Positions 16,270-25,036 of a DNA stretch of 39,419 nt are shown in pieces. Source of the stretch: JBJXFY01 sp046155815. GTDB lineage: Bacteria > Verrucomicrobiota > Verrucomicrobiia > Limisphaerales > CAIMTB01. The stretch covers positions 1 to 39,419 of the forward strand of contig JBJXFY010000160.1 in NCBI GenBank assembly GCA_046155815.1. Direction: 5' to 3'. A program made the translations under genes and the position numbers. The stretch's first letter is position 1; each line of letters starts with the position of its first letter. The notes beneath the pieces are model-generated. The model was given only the letters and a program-made list of their open reading frames with translations. It was not told the DNA's origin and searched no databases.

Positions 16270-17790
16270 TCACCCCCAAAGCTGCCGGTCCAGCGTGCGG
16301 CACTGCACCGCCTCGAGCACATGCTCGGCGGCGACGGCCTCCGTGCCGGCGAGGTCGGCGATGGTGCGGGCGACCTTGAGGATGCGGTCGTAGGCGCGGG
16401 CGCTGAGGTTCAGCTCCTGCATCGCGTGGCGGAGCAGTTCCAGCGTGGCCTCGTCCGGGGTGGCGCAGGCCTTGAGTTCACGGCTGCCCATGCGGGCGTT
16501 GCAGGTGAGGCGCCCGCCGAACCGCTCCTGCTGCCGGCGCCGCGCGGCGATCACGCGTTCCCGGACGGCCGCGGAAGCCTCCCCCGGGCGGCCGCCGGTC
16601 ATCTCGGCGAACTTCACCGGCGGCACCTCGATGTGCAGGTCAATCCGGTCCAGCAGCGGCCCGGACACGCGGTTGAGGTAGCCTTGGATCTCGCGTGGCG
16701 AGCAGCGGGACTCGCCGGGCATCCGGCCGTCCGGCGTCGGGTTCATCGCCGCCACGAGCATGAACTGCGACGGGAAGGTCACCGTGCCCGCCGCGCGGCT
16801 GATGGTGACCCGCCCCTCCTCGAGCGGCTGGCGCATGGTCTCGAGGACGGTGCGCTTGAACTCCGGCAGCTCGTCCAGGAAGAGCACGCCGTGGTGGGCG
16901 ATGGAAATCTCGCCGGGGGTCGGGTTCACGTTGCCGCCCAGCAGCCCGGCGTCGCTGGCGGTGTGGTGCGGCGCGCGGAAGGGCCGGCGCGTGACCAGCG
17001 CCTGCCCCGGGGCGAGCAGGCCGGCGATGCTGTGGATGCGCGTCGTCTCCAGCGCCTCCCCGAGCGTGAGCGGCGGCAGGATGGTGGGCAGCCGCTTGGC
17101 GAGCATGGACTTCCCGGTGCCGGGCGGGCCGATGAGGAGGACGTTGTGGCCGCCGGCCGCGGCGATCTCGAGCGCGCGCTTCACGGATTCCTGTCCCTTC
17201 ACGTCCGCGAAGTCCACGTCCTCCGTCCATGGCTGGTCGAAGATGTGCTCCAGGTCCACCGTGGTGGGCGCGAGCTGGAGCCCGCCGGCGAGGAAGTCCG
17301 CGGCCTCGCGCAGGTTGCGCACGGCGATGACCTCGAGGCCCGCGACCACCGCGGCCTCGGCGGCGTTCTCGGCGGCCACGATGACGCCGCGCCGGCCCTC
17401 GGCCCGGGCGCGGAGCGCGATGGGCAGCACGCCCTTCACCGGGCGCACCGCGCCGGTCAGCGCCAGCTCGCCCACGAGGATGAAGTCACCCAGCCGCCGC
17501 GTCTCGAGCTGCTCGCTGGCGGCGAGCGTGCCGACGGCGATCGGGAGGTCGAAGCTCGGCCCCTCCTTCCGCACGTCGGCCGGGGCGAGGTTGATGGTGG
17601 TCCGGCCCATGGGCACGCGGTAGCCGGAGTTGGTGAGCGCGGTGCCCACGCGGTCACGCGACTCCTTCACCGCCGCGTCCGGGAGGCCGACGATGACGAT
17701 GAGCGTGTCGCCATAGCCCGCGTTGACCTCGACCTCGACCGGGAAGGCCTCGATGCCGTTGACCGCTGCGGAAAGGACGCAGGCGAGCAT
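16270..17790 (-). CDS. comM: YifB/ComM family Mg chelatase-like AAA+ ATPase
   Basis: A 506-residue ComM of full length. The N-terminal Lon-like fold (about 1-170) has VGLPDAAVKESRDRV and KEGPSFDLPIA. The AAA+ domain carries Walker A GPPGTGKS (221-228), Walker B VLFLDELPEF and the family phrase RPFRAPHHTASDAGLLGG. A C-terminal Mg-chelatase-like helical domain follows (NLSARAYDRILKVARTIADL). ComM is a hexameric helicase that extends branch migration during natural transformation; in species without known competence its role is less clear. The ATG at 17790 gives the standard MLACVLSAAVNGIEA. A leader repeat lies 18 bases upstream. Confidence 0.94.
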   Translation of the reverse strand: MLACVLSAAVNGIEAFPVEVEVNAGYGDTLIVIVGLPDAAVKESRDRVGTALTNSGYRVPMGRTTINLAPADVRKEGPSFDLPIAVGTLAASEQLETRRLGDFILVGELALTGAVRPVKGVLPIALRARAEGRRGVIVAAENAAEAAVVAGLEVIAVRNLREAADFLAGGLQLAPTTVDLEHIFDQPWTEDVDFADVKGQESVKRALEIAAAGGHNVLLIGPPGTGKSMLAKRLPTILPPLTLGEALETTRIHSIAGLLAPGQALVTRRPFRAPHHTASDAGLLGGNVNPTPGEISIAHHGVLFLDELPEFKRTVLETMRQPLEEGRVTISRAAGTVTFPSQFMLVAAMNPTPDGRMPGESRCSPREIQGYLNRVSGPLLDRIDLHIEVPPVKFAEMTGGRPGEASAAVRERVIAARRRQQERFGGRLTCNARMGSRELKACATPDEATLELLRHAMQELNLSARAYDRILKVARTIADLAGTEAVAAEHVLEAVQCRTLDRQLWG

Positions 17791-17808
17791 GCCGGGATGA
17801 AGCCGGAC

Positions 17809-17836
17809 GGCCGGGGAAGTGCAAGGCTCAAAGCAC
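17809..17836 (-). repeat. CTTTGAAC-type leader repeat, copy 4
   Basis: On the minus strand this reads GTGCTTTGAGCCTTGCACTT followed by CCCCGGCC. It resembles copies 1-3 but is shorter and 18 bases from the comM ATG. A GC hairpin precedes it, as in the composite repeats. Confidence 0.5.
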
Positions 17837-17847
17837 GGGGACGGCCC

Positions 17848-17867
17848 GCGGCCCCCCCTGGGGCCGC
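17848..17867 (-). repeat. GC-rich hairpin in the gap upstream of comM
   Basis: GCGGCCCC and GGGGCCGC pair perfectly over 8 bp with a CCCT loop. It lies just after the stop of the PrcB-like gene and lacks a T run, so it is not a clear terminator. With leader copy 4 it fills most of the 90-base gap. Confidence 0.45.
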
Positions 17868-17880
17868 GTCCGGGGCGGCC

Positions 17881-18336
17881 TCACCTCGCCAGCCGGACCG
17901 TGTTGAAGACCACCGTCGCTTTGGACGCCGGCAGCGCCACGAAATGATAGGGCTGGGTCGCCGCCGACGTGACGAGAAGGCCGGCCTTCGGCTTCCGCTC
18001 CTCCACCTGCAGGCGGATGCGGTGGCGGCCGGCCTCGGCGCCGACGAGCGTGACCGTGTGGCCGCCGGTCGGGCGCGTGCCGAGGGTGAGCGCCACCACC
18101 ATTTCGCGGGAGAAATCCACCGGCGGCGGCGCGCCCCCGCGCTCGAGGCCGGCGGCGTGCTCGGTCCAGAACCGGTACCACTCGACATCCGCGCGGAACA
18201 CGCGCCGGCGGCGGTCCGTGATGCCGCTCCGCAGGCCCTTGGCCAGCGTGCGCCACGCCAGCGTCCGCGGCGGCATGGACGCGCAGCCGCCCACCAGGCC
18301 GGCCGCGGCGGCAAGCAGGAAGCGGCGGCGGGTCAT
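17881..18336 (-). CDS. PrcB-like lipoprotein
   Basis: A 151-residue exported protein starting MTRRRFLLAAAAGLVGGC, with a lipobox LVGGC and a twin-arginine-like start. The C-terminal half has VDFSREMVVAL, LGTRPTGGHTVTL and a closing beta strand, which fits the PrcB C-terminal domain first described in a Treponema protease complex. The domain probably mediates protein contacts at the membrane. The ATG at 18336 places the lipobox correctly; an ATG 36 codons upstream would not. It lies between the subtilase gene, 187 bases upstream on the same strand, and comM. A link to the subtilase is possible but not shown. Confidence 0.7.
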   Translation of the reverse strand: MTRRRFLLAAAAGLVGGCASMPPRTLAWRTLAKGLRSGITDRRRRVFRADVEWYRFWTEHAAGLERGGAPPPVDFSREMVVALTLGTRPTGGHTVTLVGAEAGRHRIRLQVEERKPKAGLLVTSAATQPYHFVALPASKATVVFNTVRLAR

Positions 18337-18523
18337 GGGAGCGGAATGCGCATGGGACTCCCGCGACGCATAGGGTGAAGCCAGTCCACGCTCCAAGCCC
18401 CAAGTTCCGGATTCGCCGGGCACCCGGGCCGGGCACGGCCGCACACCGCCGGGGGCGCCTGGCTTCCACCCGGCCGGACGCGGCCGCGAACTTGGAGCCG
18501 GAGGCCCGGAGTCCTGGCCCGCA
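18337..18523. other. Intergenic region with possible leader-repeat relics
   Basis: 187 bases between the subtilase stop and the PrcB-like gene. On the minus strand GGAACTTGGGGCTTGGAGCG (near 18383-18402) looks like a G-substituted relative of the CTTTGAAC leader repeats. No terminator with a T run was found after the subtilase. Confidence 0.3.
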
Positions 18524-21500
18524 TCATGGCACCTCCGACACCACGCGGAAATACCCCTGCGCCCCGGCCCCGGCCGGCAGCGGCTCTTCCCGCACCTGCA
18601 CGCCCGTCGTGCCGAACGGGAGCGTCACCACCGGCGTGAAGCCGCCCGGCAGCGCGGCGCTTTGCTCAAGGCGCTGGAAGCGGTCCGCCGCCGCCAGCCA
18701 GCGCAGCCGCAGGCCCGGTGTGGCCGTGCGTTCCCACGCCAGCGCCGGCGTCGAGCCGGCGTCGCGCGCATCCGTCCCGCCGCCAAACTCGTCCCGGTCC
18801 GCCGCGCCGTCGCCGTCGAAATCCGTGCCCGGCCCCGCCACGCCGCCGCCGCCAAACACCTCCTGCTCCCAGTCGTCCGGCATCCCGTCCGCGTCGAGGT
18901 CCAGCCGCACCCGCAGGCGCACGAGGTCGAAGACGCCCGCCGCCCCGGGCTCCTCGGCGGTGAACTCCAGCGTGAACGGCCCCGCCGCCCCGCCGCTCGG
19001 CGTCAGGCGCACGCGGACCTCGGCCGGCTCCCCGTCCACCGCGAGGTCGGGACTGGTCCAGCCCGCGGCGGCCGCCAGCGGCAAGGCGAGGCCGTCCGCC
19101 GCGTGGAAATACTCCACCTGCGTCCCGGCGGCCGCAGCCGGGCCGCGCAGGACCACCGGCGCCACGCGGTGCCCGCCGGCGTGCCGCCACGCCCGCAGGC
19201 GCAGCGCGTCCGCCGGGCCCGTGCGCGTCCAGAGGAACTCGGTTCCATGCACCGCGGGCGAATTCGTGCCGCGCCACGGGCCGGCCGGCGTGCGCGCCAC
19301 GGCCAGGTCCGGCTCACCGCCCACGCGGTCCAAGGCGAGGATCTGCGCCGCCTCCCGCGCCGGCTCGCCGATCACGGACTCCGCGAAGGTCCGGAACGCC
19401 ACAGTCGCGCCCCCGCCGCCGATGGCCGTGCCCCCGCTGGGGCCGTCACCCGGCCGGCCGGCGCGGTCGCCGGAAATCAGGCTCAACCCGCCCGTGATCC
19501 GGTGAAAGAGGAAGACCTGCGCGAAGCGGTCCGCGGCCGACGCCGCATCGCAGCCCCGGCTGGTCGCCAGCGTCAGCACGTCGCCCTCGCCGCTGACGCG
19601 TGCGCCGCCGATCTTCCGCCCGCCAAGCCGGTCACCGACCAGGTCCGCGATCCGCCGGCGCTGGCCGGCCTGGCGGTCCCAGAGCACCGCGCCGGCCGGC
19701 CGGCCGTCCGGCAGCACGTCGGTCGCCTCGGTGCCGTACACGACCCAGCGGCCGTCGTCGGACAGGCTCGAGCCATCGGCGGCGTCGTTGCCGGGCCGGG
19801 CGTCGGGCCGCGCGCTGACCAGCTCGAGCGCGCCCGTGTGCAGGTCGCGGAGGAACGTGTCGCTGAAGCCGTTGGTGTCGCCCGGCGCGAGGTTGTCCGC
19901 GTGCGTGGTGAAGAGGACGAAACGCCCGTCCGGCGTGACCGCGTCCAGCGAGGCATCCCCGTTGCCGTACGGTCCGTTCGCGGACTTGGTCACGCAGTCC
20001 ACGGTGTTGAAGGGCCGGTCGAGCATGAAGACGTCGGAGGCGCCGTTGGTGTCGTCCCGGGCCGCAGGCGAGATCGTGCGGAAAAAGGTCAGCCGCGAGC
20101 CGGCCGCCAGCGCGGCGAACTCCGCCCCGCGCGTGAGCGGCCCGCCGTCCCAGCCCCGGCTCACGCGCTCCACGGTCCCGTTCTGGAGATTGGCCACGAA
20201 GACGTCCTCGACGTCGTTGGCGTCGTCGGGCACGAGGTTGTCCGCGTGGGACTGGAAGGCCACGGCCAGGCCGTCGCGGCTGATCGCGCCGTAGCGGCTC
20301 GGGCCGTTGGCCAGCGCGGCGGGCGTGCCGGAGACGATCCGCGTCCGCCAGAGCGCCCGGTCGTGCAGGAAGACGTCCGACACGAAGTTCGTGTCGCCCG
20401 CCGCCAGCGTGTCGGCCTCAGAATCGAAGATGATCCGATTGCGGTCGGCGCTGATGCCTTGAAAGCCCGCTGCTCGAGCGGCCGGCGCGCCATCCGCGTC
20501 CACGGACACGAGCTGCAGCGTGGGAAAGCCGACGGGCGTGGTGGCCACGGCCGTCACGGCGTCGAGCACCCGGCCCTCGGCGAGCACTTCGCAGCGGAGG
20601 GCGGCCTTGGCGGCGGAGGGGCTGGCCGATGGCACGAGCCCGACGCTGAAATCAAGCGCCCCGCCGGGCGGCAGCGCCGCCGTTGCGTGGCCCGCGCCCT
20701 GCGCCGCACCGGAAATGTCCGCGCCGCCCAGACGCGCCACGGCTGACCAGCCGGCCGGCGGCGGCTGGAGGCGGAAGCTGAACGTGCGCGCGGCGCTGCC
20801 TTGGTTCACCAACTGCACCACGAAGCCGGCCTCCGCCCCCGCGGCGACCGGGGCCGGGCCTTCGAGGCGCTGGGTGATCGCCGGCCCCACCAGCCCGCGG
20901 CCGACGAAGTTCGTGGCGCCGTCCACCCGCCGCACCGCGAGGTCGGCGCGGTTCGTGCCACGGTCCAGCACCAGCACGTCCAGTTCGCCGTTGCCGTCGC
21001 CCGGCGCGAAGTTGGCCGCGTACGAACTCACCGAGGCGAAGCGCCCCTCGCCCGGCAGGTCGGTGAAGAAGGCGTTGTCGTCGCCCGGCAGGCCGCCCTC
21101 GTTCCACGCCAGCGCCGTCGCGTAGCCGGCCAGCCGGTCGAAGACGAACGGCCGGAACGACGCGATGCCCGGGCCGGGGAACTGCCGGCTTTCCGTGACG
21201 AACGCCACCCAGCGCCCGTCGGCGCTCAACCCGTCCACGAAGCAGTCCGCATCCGTCACGGTCCCGCCGTCCGGCCGCACGCTGGCCAGCCGCGTGGTGC
21301 GCGCCTGCCGGTCGCGCACGTAGGTGTGGATGAGCTGGTTCGCCGCGCCGGCGCCCAGGTTGCCGGCGGTGGACTGGAAGGCCACATGCCGCCCGTCCGC
21401 GCTGAGGCGCGTGTAGACGCTGTCGCTGTCGGCCGGCGCGCCGGCGTCCGTCACGCTGACCCATTCGTAGGTCTGCGCCACGCGGTCGTAGGTGTAGACA

Positions 21501-23518
21501 TCCCAGAGATTGTTCGCGTCGGCGGGCACCAGCGTCGAGGCCAGCGCATGGAAGGCCACCAGCCGGCCATCCGCGCTGATCACCGGCGCATCGGCGGGGC
21601 CGTCGGAGAAGACGCCGCCTCGACGCGTGACCATGGTGGTGGTGCCCGCCTGGCGGTCGCGCAGGAAGATGTCGCGGACCTGGTTGGGGTCGGAGGAGGT
21701 GAGCGACATCGCGTCCGACGCGAACACCACGTAGCGGCCGTCCGCGCTGATCGAGGGCGAGTCGCTGTCCAACCCGCGCCCGGCGGCGCGGACATGGGCG
21801 CTGGCCAGCTGGACGGCACGCGTGTCGCGGTTCCAGACGAAGACGTCCAGCGCGTCGTTGTCCACGTTGCCCGCGAGGTTCTCCGCAAAGGAGGAGAAGG
21901 CCACGAAGCGCCCGTCCGCGCTGAGCGTGGCCTCGACGCTGTCGTCATCCCCGCCCGCGCCGGCCGGCGTCTGGCTGACGCGCACCGTGGTGCCGGCGAC
22001 GAGGTCACGGAAGAAGATGTCCCTGAAGCCCCCGGTGTCGCCGGCCACGAGATTCGTGGCGTCCGACACGAAGGCGAGGTATCGCCCGTCCGCGCTGAGC
22101 GAGCCGAGGCGGCTGGGGCCGTTGCCCTGCCGCCCGTCGCCGCCGCGACGGCTGGCAAGCGTGACGGCGGCCGGCGGGGCAGGCGGGAGATTCGTGGCGA
22201 TGACCGCGGCCTGCGCGAGCTGGACGGCGCGGCCGGCGTTCAGCCGGCCGCCGGAAAGCACGCGGCCCTGCCAGGCGGGGACGAGGTCGGCGGAGTTCAC
22301 CAGCAGCGCGCGGAGCTGCGGCAACGTGAGGTTCGTCCTGAGCGCCAGCAGCAGCGCCGCGGTGCCGGCGACGTGCGGCGCGGCCATCGAGGTGCCGCCC
22401 TGCTCGACGTACCGCGGGCCGCCGCGGCCAAGGCTCAGCACGCCCGTGCCCGGCGCAGCCAGGTGGACCGTGCGCGGCCCCCAGTTGCTGAAGCTCGCCG
22501 GGTCGTCGCACGGGTCGCTCGCCGCCACGGACAGGATGCCCGGCGAGTCGTAGCCGGAGGGGTAGTGCGGCTGGGTGTCGTTGTCCTCGTGGTCGTTGCC
22601 CGCCGCGCACACGCTCAGGATGCCGGCCTCCGCCGCGGCCTGGAGCGCCTCGTTGAGCGCGCCGCTGGCGAAGCCGCCGCCCCACGAGTTGTTCGTGATC
22701 CGCACCGGCACGCCCCGCCGCCGCAGCGCCGTCACGTAGTCGAACGCGCGCACGATGTCCGCCGTGGTCGCCGCGCCGTCCGCCGAGAGGATGCGCACGC
22801 ACAGGATGCGCGCCGTCCACGCCACGCCGGCCATGCCGCGGCCGTCGTTGCCCACCGCGGCGATCGTCCCGGCGACGTGCGTGCCGTGGCCCTGGTCGTC
22901 CTGCGGGTCGCCGTCGTTGTCCACGAAATCGAAGCCATGCACGTCGTCCGTGAAGCCGTTGGCGTCGTCGTCCACGCCGTTCGCGGGGATCTCGCCGGGG
23001 TTGCGCCAGACGTTCGGCGCGAGGTCGGGGTGCGTGTAGTCCACGCCCGTGTCGAGCACCGCCACGACCACGTTCGAGCTGCCCGTGGTGGCGGTCCAGG
23101 CGTTCGTGGCGCCGATCTTCTCGAGGCCCCAGAGCCGGCCGAAGTAGGGATCGTTGGGCGTTCCGAGCAGGCGGTAGCGGGCGTTGGGCTCGGCGGCGGC
23201 GATGCCCGGCCGCGCGCGCAGCCAGGCGAGGCCGGCCGCGGCGTCCATCCCCGGCGGGAGCTGCACGCGCTGCCAGCCGGAACCGCCGAGCGACTGGAGG
23301 ACGCGCACGCCCGGCATCAGCAGCCCGGCCGCCTGCGGCTGCGGCCCGGGCCGGGGCGCGGCGAACTTCACCAGCACCTCGCCGCGGACGAACTCGCCCG
23401 CCGGCAACGGCCGCGCCGCCGGTCCCGCCGCCGGCCGCCGCAGGGCATTCTGCCCCGCTGCGGGAAGGATGACTCCGCCGGCGAGCCACAGCCCCGCCAG
23501 CATGACACGCGCGAACAT
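18524..23518 (-). CDS. Giant secreted subtilisin-like protease (S8) with two predicted beta-propellers
   Basis: A 1664-residue exported protease. After a signal peptide (about 1-22) and an inhibitor-like prodomain (about 42-115), the S8 domain has Asp156 in VLDTGVDYTHP, His211 in GHGTHVAGT and Ser377 in GGTSMAAPHVAGT, plus the oxyanion region CAAGNDH. Next come seven PD40-type blades (SADGRYLAFVSD and variants), a beta-rich spacer of roughly 120-150 residues, then seven more blades (ISADRNRIIF to GGGGATVAF). A calcium-loop region (DLDADGMPDDWE, DFDGDGAADRDE) and a terminal module ending in GYFRVVSEVP close the protein. The ATG at 23518 opens the signal peptide. It lies 95 bases after the zinc-ribbon gene. 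Substrate unknown. Confidence 0.93.
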   Translation of the reverse strand: MFARVMLAGLWLAGGVILPAAGQNALRRPAAGPAARPLPAGEFVRGEVLVKFAAPRPGPQPQAAGLLMPGVRVLQSLGGSGWQRVQLPPGMDAAAGLAWLRARPGIAAAEPNARYRLLGTPNDPYFGRLWGLEKIGATNAWTATTGSSNVVVAVLDTGVDYTHPDLAPNVWRNPGEIPANGVDDDANGFTDDVHGFDFVDNDGDPQDDQGHGTHVAGTIAAVGNDGRGMAGVAWTARILCVRILSADGAATTADIVRAFDYVTALRRRGVPVRITNNSWGGGFASGALNEALQAAAEAGILSVCAAGNDHEDNDTQPHYPSGYDSPGILSVAASDPCDDPASFSNWGPRTVHLAAPGTGVLSLGRGGPRYVEQGGTSMAAPHVAGTAALLLALRTNLTLPQLRALLVNSADLVPAWQGRVLSGGRLNAGRAVQLAQAAVIATNLPPAPPAAVTLASRRGGDGRQGNGPSRLGSLSADGRYLAFVSDATNLVAGDTGGFRDIFFRDLVAGTTVRVSQTPAGAGGDDDSVEATLSADGRFVAFSSFAENLAGNVDNDALDVFVWNRDTRAVQLASAHVRAAGRGLDSDSPSISADGRYVVFASDAMSLTSSDPNQVRDIFLRDRQAGTTTMVTRRGGVFSDGPADAPVISADGRLVAFHALASTLVPADANNLWDVYTYDRVAQTYEWVSVTDAGAPADSDSVYTRLSADGRHVAFQSTAGNLGAGAANQLIHTYVRDRQARTTRLASVRPDGGTVTDADCFVDGLSADGRWVAFVTESRQFPGPGIASFRPFVFDRLAGYATALAWNEGGLPGDDNAFFTDLPGEGRFASVSSYAANFAPGDGNGELDVLVLDRGTNRADLAVRRVDGATNFVGRGLVGPAITQRLEGPAPVAAGAEAGFVVQLVNQGSAARTFSFRLQPPPAGWSAVARLGGADISGAAQGAGHATAALPPGGALDFSVGLVPSASPSAAKAALRCEVLAEGRVLDAVTAVATTPVGFPTLQLVSVDADGAPAARAAGFQGISADRNRIIFDSEADTLAAGDTNFVSDVFLHDRALWRTRIVSGTPAALANGPSRYGAISRDGLAVAFQSHADNLVPDDANDVEDVFVANLQNGTVERVSRGWDGGPLTRGAEFAALAAGSRLTFFRTISPAARDDTNGASDVFMLDRPFNTVDCVTKSANGPYGNGDASLDAVTPDGRFVLFTTHADNLAPGDTNGFSDTFLRDLHTGALELVSARPDARPGNDAADGSSLSDDGRWVVYGTEATDVLPDGRPAGAVLWDRQAGQRRRIADLVGDRLGGRKIGGARVSGEGDVLTLATSRGCDAASAADRFAQVFLFHRITGGLSLISGDRAGRPGDGPSGGTAIGGGGATVAFRTFAESVIGEPAREAAQILALDRVGGEPDLAVARTPAGPWRGTNSPAVHGTEFLWTRTGPADALRLRAWRHAGGHRVAPVVLRGPAAAAGTQVEYFHAADGLALPLAAAAGWTSPDLAVDGEPAEVRVRLTPSGGAAGPFTLEFTAEEPGAAGVFDLVRLRVRLDLDADGMPDDWEQEVFGGGGVAGPGTDFDGDGAADRDEFGGGTDARDAGSTPALAWERTATPGLRLRWLAAADRFQRLEQSAALPGGFTPVVTLPFGTTGVQVREEPLPAGAGAQGYFRVVSEVP

Positions 23519-23613
23519 GGCCGCGACTGAACCACCGCCCCGCCGCACGGGCAACCGCCGCCGCGCGGCTGAGGCGCGTCGTCGCCCTCGTAGGGCCGGC
23601 CGCCTACGCCCCA

Positions 23614-23838
23614 TCAGAAGCGGAAGCTCTCGTTCATCCGCCCGCAGTGCGGACAGCGCGAGAGGTCCACGTCCGGGTCGTCCGTGTACACCGACGAGCA
23701 CTCGCGGCAGCGGAAAATGCGGTCCTGGGTCGGCTCCGGCTCGAAGCGGCGGCGGCGGGCGTAGGTGTGCAGCGTCAGCACGAGCAGCACGGCCAGGCTC
23801 GCGCCCACGTACAGCGCCAGCAGCACGTCCGGCCTCAT
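23614..23838 (-). CDS. Small membrane protein with a zinc ribbon, 74 aa
   Basis: The product has one N-terminal membrane helix (LLALYVGASLAVLLVLTLHTYA, about residues 6-27, split here for description), a basic RRRR stop-transfer stretch, and a C-terminal zinc ribbon of two CxxC knuckles, CREC and CPHC, about 18 residues apart. The ribbon would lie in the cytoplasm. I know no named family. Its ATG overlaps the stop of the tonB-like gene by 4 bases, so it is probably the last gene of the exbB-exbD-tonB-like unit and translated with it. The subtilase gene follows after 95 bases. Confidence 0.7.
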   Translation of the reverse strand: MRPDVLLALYVGASLAVLLVLTLHTYARRRRFEPEPTQDRIFRCRECSSVYTDDPDVDLSRCPHCGRMNESFRF

Positions 23839-24587
23839 GGCGCGGCGCCCCCCGCACCCCAGTTCAGCTCGACCTCGGCCCAGCCGGCGGTGTCGCCGGG
23901 CCGGCCCTCCGCGGCGGGCACCGCGAAGCGCAGCGCCCGGGCGGCGGCCAGCGCGGCGGCGTCCGCGGCGGGCAGGCCGCTGGAAGCCGCGACCGCCGGC
24001 GGCGTGCTCACATGGCCGGCGGCGTCGAAGGCGACGCGGAGCGTGACCGGCCCGGCGGGTCCGGCGTTCGTTCCGGGCGTGGCGGGAGGCGCGGCGGCCA
24101 GCAGCCGCACCCCGGACGGCGCGGACACGAGCCGCCAGCAGGCGCCGGCCAAAGGCACGGGTGGCGCAACGGGCGTCGCCAGCGCAGGCGGCGTCCAGCG
24201 CACGGCGGGCGACGCGGCGGGCGAGGAGGGGAAATCAGGCGGCACGGCGGCCGCCCAGGCCTGCGCTGCCGGCAGGGGCCGGGGCTCGGCGGCGAAGGCT
24301 TCCGCCGGATACGGCGCCGGCACCGGCCGCAGCCACGCCACGCCGGAAAAGTCATCCGGACCCGGCAGCAGGAACACCGTGGGGGACAGCCCGTCCAGCC
24401 AGCCGGGAACCGCGACGGCATCGTGCGCCAGAAAGCGTCCCCGCCAGGGATCGGGCGGCGGCGGCCGGGGCGTGCCCCGTCCGCCGAGCCACCAGATGAC
24501 CGCGACCTGCGCCACGAAGATCACGGCCGCGCCCCACGCCCAGCGCGGCACCCGGCGGAGGCCGGGGCCCGGGAGGACGGCGTTCAT
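23835..24587 (-). CDS. TonB-like energy transducer
   Basis: A 250-residue protein with one N-terminal membrane helix (AAVIFVAQVAVIWWLGG, about 20-36), a long proline- and alanine-rich periplasmic linker and a C-terminal domain with LRVAFDAAGHVSTPP and AALAAARALRF, which fits the TonB C-terminal fold (beta strand, SSG, then a helix of RALRF type). TonB links the ExbB-ExbD proton motor to outer-membrane transporters. The match is remote, so the call rests on topology and on the ExbB and ExbD genes directly upstream. The ATG at 24587 overlaps the exbD stop by 4 bases. Confidence 0.7.
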   Translation of the reverse strand: MNAVLPGPGLRRVPRWAWGAAVIFVAQVAVIWWLGGRGTPRPPPPDPWRGRFLAHDAVAVPGWLDGLSPTVFLLPGPDDFSGVAWLRPVPAPYPAEAFAAEPRPLPAAQAWAAAVPPDFPSSPAASPAVRWTPPALATPVAPPVPLAGACWRLVSAPSGVRLLAAAPPATPGTNAGPAGPVTLRVAFDAAGHVSTPPAVAASSGLPAADAAALAAARALRFAVPAAEGRPGDTAGWAEVELNWGAGGAAP

Positions 24588-25036
24588 CCGGGCGGGGCGT
24601 TGGTTGCGGCGTACGTCGCGGACGCGGGCAGCGGGGCCGGGCTGGTGGCCAGCACGACATCCGTGATGCCGCATTCGCGGGCGAGGTTGAAGAGCGAGGC
24701 GAGCCGGGCCGCGGAGGTGGAGCGGTCCGCGAGCAGCAGCAACGAGGGGTTCCCGGACCGCGAGGCCACGGCCCCGGCGAGCCGGTCCCGAAGGGCTTCC
24801 TCGCCGATGACCTGGTTCTCAAAGCTCAGGCGCCCGGCGGCGTCCACGGCGACGGTGAAGCGGGGAAGGAACGTGCCGCGGATGGCCGGCGCTTCCGGCA
24901 GCGCGAGCCGGACGCCCGCCGGGAGCACGAGCGACGAATGCAACGCCACCAGCCCAAAGAGCAGGAAGAGGCTCCCGGCCACCGCGGCCGGATCGGCGGG
25001 GCCCTTCAGCGTGGCGAGGCGGCGGGGGAACTTCAC
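24584..25036 (-). CDS. exbD: ExbD/TolR family biopolymer transport protein
   Basis: A 150-residue inner-membrane protein with one N-terminal helix (VAGSLFLLFGLVALHSSLVL, about 19-38) and a periplasmic domain. The latter has RFTVAVDAAGRLSFENQVI and a closing LFNLARECGITDVVLAT, the typical ExbD/TolR pattern. The usual transmembrane Asp of ExbD is not obvious in the helix, where the residues are uncharged. That is odd, because this Asp normally carries the proton path. ExbD works with ExbB to energise TonB. Start and stop overlap both neighbours by 4 bases. Confidence 0.8.
   Translation of the reverse strand: MKFPRRLATLKGPADPAAVAGSLFLLFGLVALHSSLVLPAGVRLALPEAPAIRGTFLPRFTVAVDAAGRLSFENQVIGEEALRDRLAGAVASRSGNPSLLLLADRSTSAARLASLFNLARECGITDVVLATSPAPLPASATYAATNAPPG

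Noticed and set aside
20801..23530. A 909-codon open frame on the plus strand opposite the subtilase
   Set aside because: The minus strand carries an intact S8 catalytic triad and propeller repeats. The plus frame is low-complexity with no recognisable motif.
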